From NCBI GenBank assembly GCA_900541235.1, contig UQIW01000001.1, positions 124,001 through 188,000 of the forward strand: DNA of 64,000 bases, given 5' to 3'. A program made the position numbers and the translations under genes. Shown in pieces: positions 26,762 to 34,949 of the stretch (the stretch's first letter is position 1; each line of letters starts with the position of its first letter). The notes under the pieces were generated by a model. The model searched no databases, had not been told where the DNA came from, and saw only the letters and a list, made by a program, of their open reading frames with translations. The stretch is from an uncultured Collinsella sp. (lineage in GTDB: Bacteria; Actinomycetota; Coriobacteriia; Coriobacteriales; Coriobacteriaceae).

Positions 26762-28003
26762 TTAGAGGTCCTCGCGCCAGAAGGGCATGCTCATGCAGCG
26801 CGGGCCGCCGCGGCCGCGGGAGAGCTCGGCGGAGGGCACGACGAGAAGGTCCAGGCCCTCCTTGTACAGCACGTCGTTGGTGACGGTGTTGCGGGCGTAG
26901 ACGCAGATCTTGCCGGGCTCGACGCACAGGGTGTTGGAGCCGTCGTTCCACTGCTCGCGGGAGGCCGCGATCGGGTCGCCGCCGCCGCAGGGGATCAGCT
27001 TGACCTGGTCGACGCCGGTGGCGTCCTCCAGGACGTGCTCGAGGGTGTCCTCGATCAGGCGGATGTTCACGTCGCCCGGGTTCTTGCCGGCGGTCAGCTC
27101 GTAGACGCGCAGGGTGCCCATGATGGCGGGGTGGATCGTGAACTTATCGACGTCGATCTGGGTGAAGACCGTGTCGAGGTGCATGAAGGCGCGCGAGACC
27201 GGGATGTCGAAGGCCAGGATGCGCTCGACCTTGGAGTCGGAGTTCCAGAAGATGTTCTGGGCCATGACGTCGATCGCGGCGGCCTGGGTGCGCTGGGAGA
27301 TGCCGACGGCGAGGGTCTTCTCGTTGATGTTCAGCACGTCGCCGCCCTCGGTGTGGAACTGGCAGTCGCGGCGGAAGTACAGGGAGACGTCCTTGTAGTC
27401 GGGGTGGTACTTGAAGACGTACTTGCCGTACAGGGTCTCGCGGTTGCGGGTGACCGAGTACATGCGGTTGAGGTTGACGCCCTCGCCGACGACCGCGAAC
27501 GGGTCGCGGGTGAAGTAGAGGTTGGGCATCGGGTCGATGATCAGGTCGGACTCGGACTCGGAGTTGACCAGGGAGTCGAGGGTCGTGGACGCCGTGAGGG
27601 GCATGTCGATCTCGGACTTGGTCATGCCGGCCATGGTCTTCTTGACGAACTCGAGGTTGTCCTCGATGGAGTCCAGCTTCTCGCGGACGATCTGCGGCAT
27701 GTGCTGGCCGCGGATGCCGGCCTCGGCGATGTACTGGTCGGTGAACTCGGCGCGGGCGCCGGGGACCTGGTCGAACACCTCGGCGACGAGGTTCTCGAGG
27801 TAGAGGACCTCCACGCCCTGGTCCCTCAGGATCTGGGCGAAGGTGTCGTGCTCCTGCTGCGCGACCTCCAGGAACGGGACGTCGTCGAACAGGAGTCGCT
27901 CGAGCTCGTCGGGCGGCAGGTTGAGGAGCTCGTCGCCGGGACGGTGCAGGCAGACCTTCCTGAGCTTGCCGATCTCGGAAGGCACGTGCAGACCTTTCGT
28001 CAT
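26762..28003 (-). CDS. arcA: Arginine deiminase, copy 2 (identical to copy 1)
   Basis: The 413-residue product is identical to that of the copy at 23673-24914, including catalytic Cys403 and the terminal WREDL. All antisense frames also match, so the DNA itself is identical or nearly so across 1274 bp (26754-28027 against 23665-24938). Identity stops 24 bp upstream of the start codon, beyond which the two 5' regions are related but clearly diverged. Together with the intervening, unique aminotransferase gene this means an old duplication whose coding parts are kept the same by gene conversion, or a very recent replacement. Confidence 0.98.
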   Translation of the reverse strand: MTKGLHVPSEIGKLRKVCLHRPGDELLNLPPDELERLLFDDVPFLEVAQQEHDTFAQILRDQGVEVLYLENLVAEVFDQVPGARAEFTDQYIAEAGIRGQHMPQIVREKLDSIEDNLEFVKKTMAGMTKSEIDMPLTASTTLDSLVNSESESDLIIDPMPNLYFTRDPFAVVGEGVNLNRMYSVTRNRETLYGKYVFKYHPDYKDVSLYFRRDCQFHTEGGDVLNINEKTLAVGISQRTQAAAIDVMAQNIFWNSDSKVERILAFDIPVSRAFMHLDTVFTQIDVDKFTIHPAIMGTLRVYELTAGKNPGDVNIRLIEDTLEHVLEDATGVDQVKLIPCGGGDPIAASREQWNDGSNTLCVEPGKICVYARNTVTNDVLYKEGLDLLVVPSAELSRGRGGPRCMSMPFWREDL

Positions 28004-28560
28004 GGCCTCCTACCTTTCTTTCGGGCCTTACTGGCCGAATGTATCAGCGCCCCTCCGTATGGGACGCTGCTTGCTGACAGCTCTAGTTATATCCAAAAAC
28101 CACCTGCAATTCCACCTCGCCCCCGAACGGTCAGCAAAGTGCGATGAACGGTATATCTCATATGATTCCCCCATGATGCACTTCGGTTCTCTAAAGCAGG
28201 TTTTCAAAGGTAAATGTTCTTTTTTCTAAGGAATTAAGCTAGATTGCACAAATATTTTCATGTTTAGGAATTGCATAGCTAAAACGGTTTTCTGCATATA
28301 TATGTCGTTTGTTCATGATTCAATTTGGATTCGATTATATTCAGCTTGCAATCATTCTTATTCATACTTTCTCACCAGTTGAGTATGGATATAGATTGTT
28401 TTCAAAACGAGTTGGGCAGTTAGTTGCATGCTTGACAGCGTAAGAAGTAGGTAAAGATACCGTTCGCACAATACGTCCGTGCCGCAAGTCGACTAAATTG
28501 AGACAATAGTGAATAGTGTTAGGCTACCGTCCCCTGCGGGGACTGAACGGACAGATGCAT
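28004..28560. promoter_or_regulatory. Divergent promoter region of arcA copy 2 and ppk
   Basis: This 557-bp AT-rich region has no gene. On the arcA side it holds GAACGGT direct repeats 21 bp apart (28125-28131 and 28146-28152), an ARG-box-like TCATTCTTATTCA (28352-28364; TGAATAAGAATGA on the minus strand) and a distal GATACCGTTC (28456-28465), matching the arrangement upstream of arcA copy 1. On the ppk side a likely promoter is TTGAGA (28498-28503), 16-bp spacer, TAGGCT (28520-28525), followed by a GTCCCC-TGC-GGGGAC hairpin (28529-28543) just before the ppk start. Confidence 0.6.
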
Positions 28561-30963
28561 ATGCCGAGCAAAATCGAAAAGAAGCAAAAGGCCGCTAAGC
28601 TGCGCAAGCCGCCGCGCGACTTCTCGTACACGCAAAATCGAGAGCTCAGCTGGCTGCGCTTTGACAACCGCGTGCTCGACGAGGCTTTTGATGAGTCCGT
28701 GCCGCTGTTCGAGCGCCTTAAGTTCGTCTCGATCTTCGAGTCAAACCTCGATGAGTTCCTTATGGTGCGCGTGGGTGGCCTGTCCGACCTTGCCGAGCTC
28801 AAAAAGCAGCCTGTCGACAACAAGAGCAATATGACCGCCTCCGAACAGGTCGACGCTGTCATGGCGGAGCTGCCCGGGCTCCTTACCCGTTGGGAGTCCA
28901 TCTTTAAGAGCATCGAGGGCAAGCTCGACACCCTGGGCGTTCACCGCGCCCGCATCGATTCGCTTACGCCCGAGGAGCGCACCTTTGTAACCCGCTACTT
29001 CCAGGCCTACGTGTCGCCGGTCATCTCACCGCTGGTGATCGACCCGCGCCACCCCTTCCCCAACCTGCGCAACGGCGCACTTTACCTGGCGTGCGGCCTG
29101 GACGGCGTCACCGACGAGGAAAGTCTGCTGGGCCTGATCGAGATTCCCGCCTCGATGAACCGCGTGGTCGAGATCCCCTCGCCCACCGGCACCTACTCCT
29201 ACATTCTGCTCGAGGACGTCATCCTCGCCTGCCTGGACAGCTGCTTTGGCTCCTATAAGCCGCTGGATCGCGCGCTCATCCGCGTCACCCGCAATGCCGA
29301 TATCGACCCGGACGGCGAGGGCGTCGAGGAGGAAGAGGATTACCGCCAGCACATGAAGCGCATTCTCAAGAAGCGCCTGCGCCTGCAGCCGGTAGTGCTC
29401 GCCGTCTCGGGCTCACTCGAGAAGCAGACGCTCAAGACTATCCGCAAGGCGCTCGAGCTCTCGCGTCGCTCGGTCTTTACCTGCGATATCCCGCTCAACC
29501 TGGGCTATGTCTTTGGCATTGAGGGCAAGATTCCCGAGCACCTGCACAACGAGCTGCTCTTTACGCCGTTTAAACCGCAGCCCAGCCCCACCATCGATAT
29601 GACCCGCTCCATCCGCGAGCAGGTACTTCAGCACGACAAGCTGCTCTTTTATCCCTATGAGGCCATGAACCCCTTCCTGGATCTGGTACACGAGGCCGCC
29701 TACGACCCCGAGTGCATCTCACTGCGCATCACGCTCTACCGCGTGGCCAAGCAGAGCCGCCTGTGCGAGTCGCTGATCGATGCCGCCGAGAACGGCAAAG
29801 AGGTCACGGTGCTCATGGAGCTCCGCGCCCGCTTCGACGAGCAGAACAACATCGAGTGGGCCGAGCGTCTGGAAGAGGCAGGCTGCACCGTCATCTACGG
29901 CTCCGAAGGCTTTAAGTGCCACTCCAAGATCTGCCAGCTCACCTATCGCGAGGGCATGGCGCTTACACGCCTGACGCTGTTGGGCACCGGCAACTTTAAC
30001 GAGAAGACGGCCAAGCTCTACAGCGACTTTATGCTCATGACCGCCCATCCCGGCATCGGCGAGGACGCCAACTTGTTCTTCCGCAACCTGTCGCTGGGCA
30101 ACCTGCGCGGCGATTACCGCTTCCTGGGCGTGGCGCCGGTCGGCCTGAAGCCACTCATTATGCGCGGCCTGGATCGCGAGATCCAGCGTGCCCTCGCTGG
30201 CGAGCCCGCCCGTGTGTTCTTTAAGCTCAACTCGCTCACCGACCGCGAGGTCATCGACAAGATCGCCGAGGCATCGTGCGCAGGAGTCCGCGTAGACATG
30301 ATCATCCGCGGCATCTCGTGCCTCAAGCCGGGCGTTCCGGGCAAGACCGAGAACGTGCATGTCCGCTCCATCGTCGGACGCTTTTTGGAGCACGCGCGCG
30401 TCTATGCTTTCGGCGTGGACTCGGACATGATTTACCTGAGCTCGGCAGACATGATGACGCGCAACACCGAGCACCGCGTGGAGATTGCCTTCCCCGTGCT
30501 CGACCCCACCTGCCGCGCTCTGGTGCACGAGTACATGGGCATGCAGCTGCGCGACAACGTGAAGGCCCGCAGCCTCACGAGCGACGGCACCTGGGTCCCC
30601 GTGGAGCGTGCAGAGGGTGAGAAACCCTTCAACTCACAGGAAGCCCTGCTGGAGCGCGCCTATCGCAACGCCGAGGCCGCGCCCGAGCCCGTCATTGAGG
30701 CGGAACCTGCCTCCGAGGCCGAGCCGCAGCCAGTAGCACCCAAGGTCCAAGAGGTCCAGGCGACCGTCATTGAGCCCGAGCCTGCACCTGCACCTCAGCC
30801 CGATCCGCAGGTCACCAAGCCCGCACCCGAGACGAGCGCCCGTCGCGATAAGCCCGCTGGCAAGACCAAGGCCATCGAGCGCCATCGCCCCGGCCGCGTG
30901 CGCATGGGCCTGGGTCTGATCGGCCTGGGTCTTAAGACGCTCATTACCGGCAAGACGAAATAG
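28561..30963 (+). CDS. ppk: Polyphosphate kinase 1
   Basis: PPK1 reversibly makes polyphosphate from ATP. The 800-residue protein has the N-terminal domain (YTQNRELSWLRFDNRVLDEA), head domain (NLDEFLMVRVGGL; RHPFPNLRNGALYLA), and the phospholipase-D-like catalytic domains with the phospho-acceptor His454 in CHSKICQL, ETLYRV-like ITLYRVAKQSRL, LGTGNFNEKTA and RNTEHRVEIAFPV. About 100 extra residues at the C-terminus are Pro/Glu/Ala-rich and end in a basic stretch. ATG 28561 (MPSKIEKKQ) or ATG 28555 two codons before are both possible; the ribosome binding site is weak. Confidence 0.96.
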   Translation: MPSKIEKKQKAAKLRKPPRDFSYTQNRELSWLRFDNRVLDEAFDESVPLFERLKFVSIFESNLDEFLMVRVGGLSDLAELKKQPVDNKSNMTASEQVDAVMAELPGLLTRWESIFKSIEGKLDTLGVHRARIDSLTPEERTFVTRYFQAYVSPVISPLVIDPRHPFPNLRNGALYLACGLDGVTDEESLLGLIEIPASMNRVVEIPSPTGTYSYILLEDVILACLDSCFGSYKPLDRALIRVTRNADIDPDGEGVEEEEDYRQHMKRILKKRLRLQPVVLAVSGSLEKQTLKTIRKALELSRRSVFTCDIPLNLGYVFGIEGKIPEHLHNELLFTPFKPQPSPTIDMTRSIREQVLQHDKLLFYPYEAMNPFLDLVHEAAYDPECISLRITLYRVAKQSRLCESLIDAAENGKEVTVLMELRARFDEQNNIEWAERLEEAGCTVIYGSEGFKCHSKICQLTYREGMALTRLTLLGTGNFNEKTAKLYSDFMLMTAHPGIGEDANLFFRNLSLGNLRGDYRFLGVAPVGLKPLIMRGLDREIQRALAGEPARVFFKLNSLTDREVIDKIAEASCAGVRVDMIIRGISCLKPGVPGKTENVHVRSIVGRFLEHARVYAFGVDSDMIYLSSADMMTRNTEHRVEIAFPVLDPTCRALVHEYMGMQLRDNVKARSLTSDGTWVPVERAEGEKPFNSQEALLERAYRNAEAAPEPVIEAEPASEAEPQPVAPKVQEVQATVIEPEPAPAPQPDPQVTKPAPETSARRDKPAGKTKAIERHRPGRVRMGLGLIGLGLKTLITGKTK

Positions 30964-30986
30964 TCGTTTGTAGAAGCAGTTTGTAG

Positions 30987-31030
30987 AAGCGCCCCGCATT
31001 TGAGGAAAGCCTCGGATACGGGGCGCTTTT
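30987..31030 (+). terminator. Terminator of ppk
   Basis: A perfect 10-bp stem AAGCGCCCCG/CGGGGCGCTT encloses a 22-nt loop with inner GAGG/CCTC pairing and is followed by TTTT, 24 bp past the ppk stop. Confidence 0.88.
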
Positions 31031-31076
31031 CCCTGCTACCATGGTGCGAACAACAACGCGAATGACAGGCAGGAAT

Positions 31077-32390
31077 ATGAAGCTCACTATAGAATCGATG
31101 ACCTACGGCGCCGACGGGCTGGCGCACGCCGACAACGGCAAGGCCGTCTTTGTGCAGGGTGCCGTGGCAGGCGACACCGTCGAGGCCGAGGTCGTACAGG
31201 ACGGCAAGTCATTCATGCGCGCCCGCACCACCGAGATTCTGGAGCCAAGCCCCAATCGCATTCAGCCTCCCTGCCCCTTCGTGGGCATCTGCGGCGGCTG
31301 CTCGTGGGGCAATCTCTCACGCACGGCACAGCTCGCCGCCAAGGAGCAAAACCTGCGCTCCACGCTCGAGCGCATCGGCAAGTTCGCTCCTGAGCTGGCA
31401 GATGAGTTGGTACAGCCCATCTGCCACACCAAGGACGACTGGGGCTACCGCAATAAAATCGAGCTCGAACCGACCGTCGTCAACGGTCGCGTGCGCCTTG
31501 GCATGCACGGTGTCGACCCCAGCAAAATCGTGACCGTCGATATGTGTCCGCTGTTCGATAAGCGCTTCCCGAAGGCACTCAAATCGGTCGTCGGCGCACT
31601 CAACTATCTAAGCGGCAGCCATGACTTGGGGCTCGAACGCGTGGGCATTCGCGCATCGCGCCGCACCAAGGCACTCGAGGTCGCACTCTGGACGCCCACA
31701 GGCTCTTTTCCGCGCTCGCAGGTCTCCCGCGTGCTGGCGGACGCCGCTCATCCTACGAGCATCGTACGCGTGATGAGCAAGGGCGAAAAGAAGGCCCGCC
31801 GTGTCTCCAAGGTCGAAATGCTCGCCGGAGAGGGCTCATGGACCGAGAATATCGCCGAGGATCAGATGCGCTTGTCTGCCCCGTCTTTTTTCCAGGTCAA
31901 CACCAAGGGTGCCGAGATTTTGATCGATCTTGTCATGGAAGCGCTCGACCCGCAGGAAGACGAGCTTGCCGTGGACCTGTACTGCGGTGCCGGCACCTTT
32001 ACCCTGCCGCTCGCCCGCCGCTGCGACTTTGTCGCTGCCGTCGAGGCCTACGGCCCCGCCGTGCGCGATCTACGCCGTAACCTGGAAATCAACAAGCTTG
32101 ATAACGTCGACGTCATTGGCGGAGACGCGGTGCGCGAGTTCCCCGACCAGGATGCCGACATCTTGGTGGTCGACCCGCCGCGCGCAGGCCTCGCCCCCGA
32201 GGCGATCGGCCTTATCGCCAGCACGAGTGCCCGCGATGTCGCCTACGTGAGCTGCGACCCGGCCACCCTGGCGCGCGATCTCAAACGCTTTGTCGAAGAA
32301 GGCACCTTCTCCCCCGTAAAGATCACGCCAGTCGACCTGTTCCCACAAACCTTCCACTGCGAGACCGTCGTCCACCTTAGGCGCAACTAG
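31077..32390 (+). CDS. 23S rRNA (uracil-C5)-methyltransferase, RlmCD/RumA family
   Basis: This 437-residue SAM-dependent enzyme methylates uracil C5 in RNA, as RumA/RlmD and RlmCD do. It has an N-terminal TRAM domain (MKLTIESMTYGADGLAHADNGKAVFVQGAVAGDTVEAEV), an iron-sulfur cysteine set (PPCPFVGICGGCSW plus the Cys of VDMCPLF), the SAM motif VDLYCGAGTFTLPLA, DPPRAGL and the nucleophile Cys in VAYVSCDPATLARDL. ATG 31077 has AGGCAGGA upstream and begins exactly at the TRAM domain; an in-frame start 12 codons earlier adds no homology. Which uridine is modified cannot be told. Confidence 0.93.
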   Translation: MKLTIESMTYGADGLAHADNGKAVFVQGAVAGDTVEAEVVQDGKSFMRARTTEILEPSPNRIQPPCPFVGICGGCSWGNLSRTAQLAAKEQNLRSTLERIGKFAPELADELVQPICHTKDDWGYRNKIELEPTVVNGRVRLGMHGVDPSKIVTVDMCPLFDKRFPKALKSVVGALNYLSGSHDLGLERVGIRASRRTKALEVALWTPTGSFPRSQVSRVLADAAHPTSIVRVMSKGEKKARRVSKVEMLAGEGSWTENIAEDQMRLSAPSFFQVNTKGAEILIDLVMEALDPQEDELAVDLYCGAGTFTLPLARRCDFVAAVEAYGPAVRDLRRNLEINKLDNVDVIGGDAVREFPDQDADILVVDPPRAGLAPEAIGLIASTSARDVAYVSCDPATLARDLKRFVEEGTFSPVKITPVDLFPQTFHCETVVHLRRN

Positions 32391-32495
32391 CCGCTTAATC
32401 ATTGCTCAGAAAATCATTGGGAAATCGAGCGTGGCAAGCGGAGGTCTTCGGGGTATAAGACGGCTAATTGTATGCCGCCTATGAAAGGAACCCTC

Positions 32496-33038
32496 ATGCC
32501 CAGCGTTGCCGTTCTCGCCGCCGATGGCTTTGAAACTATTGAATGCTTGACCATGGTCGATGTCATGCGTCGCGGCGGCGTGCGTGCCACGCTCGTCTCG
32601 ATCATGCCCACGCGCGAGGTCGTAAGCTCGCTGCAGATCCCCGTGACCTGCGATGCGCTCTTTGATGAGATCAACTTTGACGAGTACGACTGCGTCGTGC
32701 TGCCCGGCGGCCTGCCCGGTGCCACCAACCTGCGCGCAGATCAGCGCGTCTGCGACGTGGTCTGCGAGTTCGCCGCAACCAAGCACGTCGCCGCCATCTG
32801 CGCCGCCCCGTTTATCCTGGGCGAGCTCGACCTGCTCGAGGGGCGCCATGCCACGTGCTTCCCTGGCTTTGAGAAAAGCTTCCCCGAAGGCGCCTATACC
32901 GGCGAGAAGGTCACGCAAGACGGCAACATCATCACTGCCAGCGGCATGGCACAGTCCCTCCCCTTTGCATTGGAGCTGCTGCGCACGCTCGCCGGCGACA
33001 AGGCCGTCGAGAAGGTCGCCGAGGGCATCCAACTATGA
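32496..33038 (+). CDS. DJ-1/PfpI family protein
   Basis: This 180-residue cytoplasmic protein matches the DJ-1/ThiJ group of the class I amidotransferase-like fold: AVLAADGFETIECLTMVDVMRRGGV with the conserved Glu, VLPGGLPGATNL and the nucleophile-elbow Cys in VAAICAAPFILGEL, then ITASGMAQSLPFALELL. Members act as glyoxalase/deglycase or redox-stress proteins; which activity applies here is not visible. ATG 32496 has GAAAGGAA 5 nt upstream. The 3' end overlaps maf by four bases (ATGA). Confidence 0.92.
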   Translation: MPSVAVLAADGFETIECLTMVDVMRRGGVRATLVSIMPTREVVSSLQIPVTCDALFDEINFDEYDCVVLPGGLPGATNLRADQRVCDVVCEFAATKHVAAICAAPFILGELDLLEGRHATCFPGFEKSFPEGAYTGEKVTQDGNIITASGMAQSLPFALELLRTLAGDKAVEKVAEGIQL

Positions 33039-33616
33039 TTTTGGCTTCGCAATCGCCGCGCCGCATAGAGCTGATGCGCGAGGCAGGCTACAACATTCGC
33101 GTGATTCCCGCGGATATCGACGAAACGCCCTTTGATGGCGAGGCCCCGCTCACGCTTGTCGAGCGCTTGGCACGCGCCAAGGCGGCTGCCGTTGCTGCCG
33201 AGCATGCCGAGCCCAATGAGCTAACGGTCGCGGCCGACACCATCGTCACCTTTGACGGCAAGATTCTGGGCAAGCCGGCAACCGAGGACGAGGCGCGCAC
33301 TATGCTCCGTGAGCTTTCGGGCCGCACGCACCAGGTCGCAACCGGCGTCTGCATCGTTAAGGCAGGCGATACGGCCGCCCCGCATGCCGCCGAAAGCCTG
33401 TCCTTTGTCGATGTGACCGACGTGACGTTCTACGAGCTCACCGACGAGCAGATCGAGCACTACGTCGCCTCGGGTGAGCCCATGGACAAGGCCGGCGCCT
33501 ACGGCATTCAGGGCACAGGAGGACGCATGCTCGTGCACGATATTTCGGGCGACTTCTATAACGTGGTGGGCCTACCCATCGCCCGCGTCGCGCGCGCGAT
33601 TCAAAAACTCTCGTAA
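33035..33616 (+). CDS. maf: Maf family nucleotide pyrophosphatase
   Basis: Maf proteins hydrolyse non-canonical or excess nucleoside triphosphates (dTTP/UTP type) to monophosphates. The 193-residue protein has ILASQSPRRIELMREAGY, the VAADTIVTFDGKILGKP catalytic motif, LSGRTHQVATGVCIV, and GAYGIQGTGGRMLVHDISGDFYNVVGLP. The ATG overlaps the stop of the DJ-1 gene (ATGA), so the two are translationally coupled. Confidence 0.96.
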   Translation: MILASQSPRRIELMREAGYNIRVIPADIDETPFDGEAPLTLVERLARAKAAAVAAEHAEPNELTVAADTIVTFDGKILGKPATEDEARTMLRELSGRTHQVATGVCIVKAGDTAAPHAAESLSFVDVTDVTFYELTDEQIEHYVASGEPMDKAGAYGIQGTGGRMLVHDISGDFYNVVGLPIARVARAIQKLS

Positions 33617-33623
33617 TTGCATC

Positions 33624-33650
33624 TGGCGCTGGGTATCCCCCGGCGCCTAC
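33624..33650 (+). terminator. Weak hairpin after maf
   Basis: GGCGC...GGG/CCC...GGCGCC forms an imperfect GC hairpin 8 bp past the maf stop, followed by TACAATTTT. It may end the DJ-1/maf transcript. Confidence 0.4.
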
Positions 33651-33717
33651 AATTTTGGCGTACCGTACGGATCCCGACCGGGCACAAGGCGCGGCGGAAA
33701 ACCGATAGGAGTTAAAC

Positions 33718-34719
33718 ATGGATACACTGCTCGAGGCCATTGACGTCTGCGATGTCGATGGCTTTTGCTATGGCAACTATACGGACGAGGAGGCCGGCAC
33801 CGGTTGCACCGTAATCGTGGCACCCGAGGGCGCCACCGGCGGCGTTGACGTTCGCGGCGGTGCTCCAGCATCGCGCGAAACCGACCTGCTGCGACCCGAG
33901 AACACCGTCGACAAGGTCCACGCCGTCTGCCTTTCGGGTGGATCGGCCTTTGGCCTCGAGGCTGCAAGCGGCGTCGCTCGCGAGCTTGAGAGCCGCGGCA
34001 TCGGCCTTCCCGTCGGCCCCACGCAGGTGCCTATCGTGTGCTCCAGCTGTATCTTCGACCTCGCCTTTGGTAACCCCACCGTGCGCCCCGACATTGAGGC
34101 CGGCATCGCCGCCGTGCGCGAAGCACTCGACCACACCCCCACCAAGCTCGAACAGGGCAACGTAGGCGCCGGCACGGGCGCTACCGTGGGTAAGCTCATG
34201 GGGCCTGCCACCTGCATGAAGGCCGGCCTTGGAGCTGCCGCCGTGGCACTCGGCCCCATCAAGGTGGGCGCCGTGGTCTCGGTCAACGCCTGCGGCAACG
34301 TTGTCGACCCCTTCACCGGCGAGTGGGTCGCCGGCATGCGCGCCGCAGCCGATAGCGACCAGATCGTCGACATGGAACTCGCAGCCTTTGCCGCCGCCGG
34401 ATCCATGCAGATGCCGCTCGACCGCACCAACACCACCATCAGCTGCATCGTCACCAACGTGGAACTCACTAAGGCACAAGCCACCAAGGTCTCCCAGATG
34501 GCCGCAGACGCCTACGCACACGCCATCCGCCCCACACACACCACCAACGACGGCGACACCATCTACACCCTCGCCAGCGGCAAACTGGGCGCCCAGGCAA
34601 GCGCCGCCGTTCCCCTAGACCTACTGGGCATGCTCGCCGTAAGGGCCCTACAGACCGCCATCGTAAACGGAGCCAAAACCGCCAAAACCTCCCACGGCAT
34701 CCCCGGCGCCGCGAAGTAG
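33718..34719 (+). CDS. P1 family peptidase (DmpA/S58-like)
   Basis: This 333-residue protein belongs to the P1/DmpA family of self-cleaving N-terminal nucleophile aminopeptidases and beta-peptidases. Visible are GTGCTVIVAPEGATGGVDVRGGAP, the CLSGGSAFGLEAASGV motif, QGNVGAGTGATVGKLMGP (core of the nucleophile hydrolase fold) and VGAVVSVNACGNVVDP. The usual Ser nucleophile of the DmpA cleavage site lies near DRTNTTISCIVTN, which is present (NTTIS). ATG 33718 has AGGAG 7 nt upstream. It is a single-gene unit facing the glycosyltransferase gene, with two large inverted repeats between them. Confidence 0.88.
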   Translation: MDTLLEAIDVCDVDGFCYGNYTDEEAGTGCTVIVAPEGATGGVDVRGGAPASRETDLLRPENTVDKVHAVCLSGGSAFGLEAASGVARELESRGIGLPVGPTQVPIVCSSCIFDLAFGNPTVRPDIEAGIAAVREALDHTPTKLEQGNVGAGTGATVGKLMGPATCMKAGLGAAAVALGPIKVGAVVSVNACGNVVDPFTGEWVAGMRAAADSDQIVDMELAAFAAAGSMQMPLDRTNTTISCIVTNVELTKAQATKVSQMAADAYAHAIRPTHTTNDGDTIYTLASGKLGAQASAAVPLDLLGMLAVRALQTAIVNGAKTAKTSHGIPGAAK

Positions 34720-34731
34720 CCTAACCTGACC

Positions 34732-34856
34732 GGTTGCCCGGTGGGGCTTGGCTATGTTTGCTGCTCTACAGTCCTGGCTCGCACGAAGAGCACATTAAGT
34801 GCTCTTCGGCTCGTGCGGAACTCGCGACAAACATAACCAAGCCCCACCGGGCAACC
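34732..34856. repeat. Nested inverted repeat, element A
   Basis: Outer arms of 29 bp (34732-34760 and 34828-34856, one mismatch; they begin GGTTGCCCGGTGGGGC) enclose CGCAC/GTGCG and then a perfect GAAGAGCAC-attaa-GTGCTCTTC hairpin (34785-34807). The inner core also occurs, inverted, in element B at 34950-35059, but the outer arms of A and B are different sequences. It lies just past the P1 peptidase stop. Confidence 0.8.
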
Positions 34857-34875
34857 TACCAACCAGATTCTTTTC

Positions 34876-34924
34876 AGCCCAGGCCCCTGTGTACCGCGCG
34901 TCGAAGATCTTCAAATTCAAATAA
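34876..34924 (+). pseudogene. 3' relic of a second GT2 glycosyltransferase gene
   Basis: The frame ending in TAA at 34922-34924 reads ...PVYRASKIFKFK, against ...GLYRLASKIFKFN at the end of the intact glycosyltransferase gene on the opposite strand (stop at 35092). The nucleotide match AGATCTTCAAATTCAA supports common origin. Only about 15 codons survive and the fragment is boxed in by the two nested inverted repeats. It suggests an inverted duplicate, or a neighbouring paralogue, that was deleted. Confidence 0.55.
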
Positions 34925-34949
34925 ACTGACAATCGATTCTTATAGCAGA

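Noticed and set aside
23665..28027. The repeated arcA block as an assembly artefact or insertion sequence
   Set aside because: The two copies have different flanks, and neither carries a transposase, inverted ends or target duplications. A true duplication is simpler, although only long reads can settle it.
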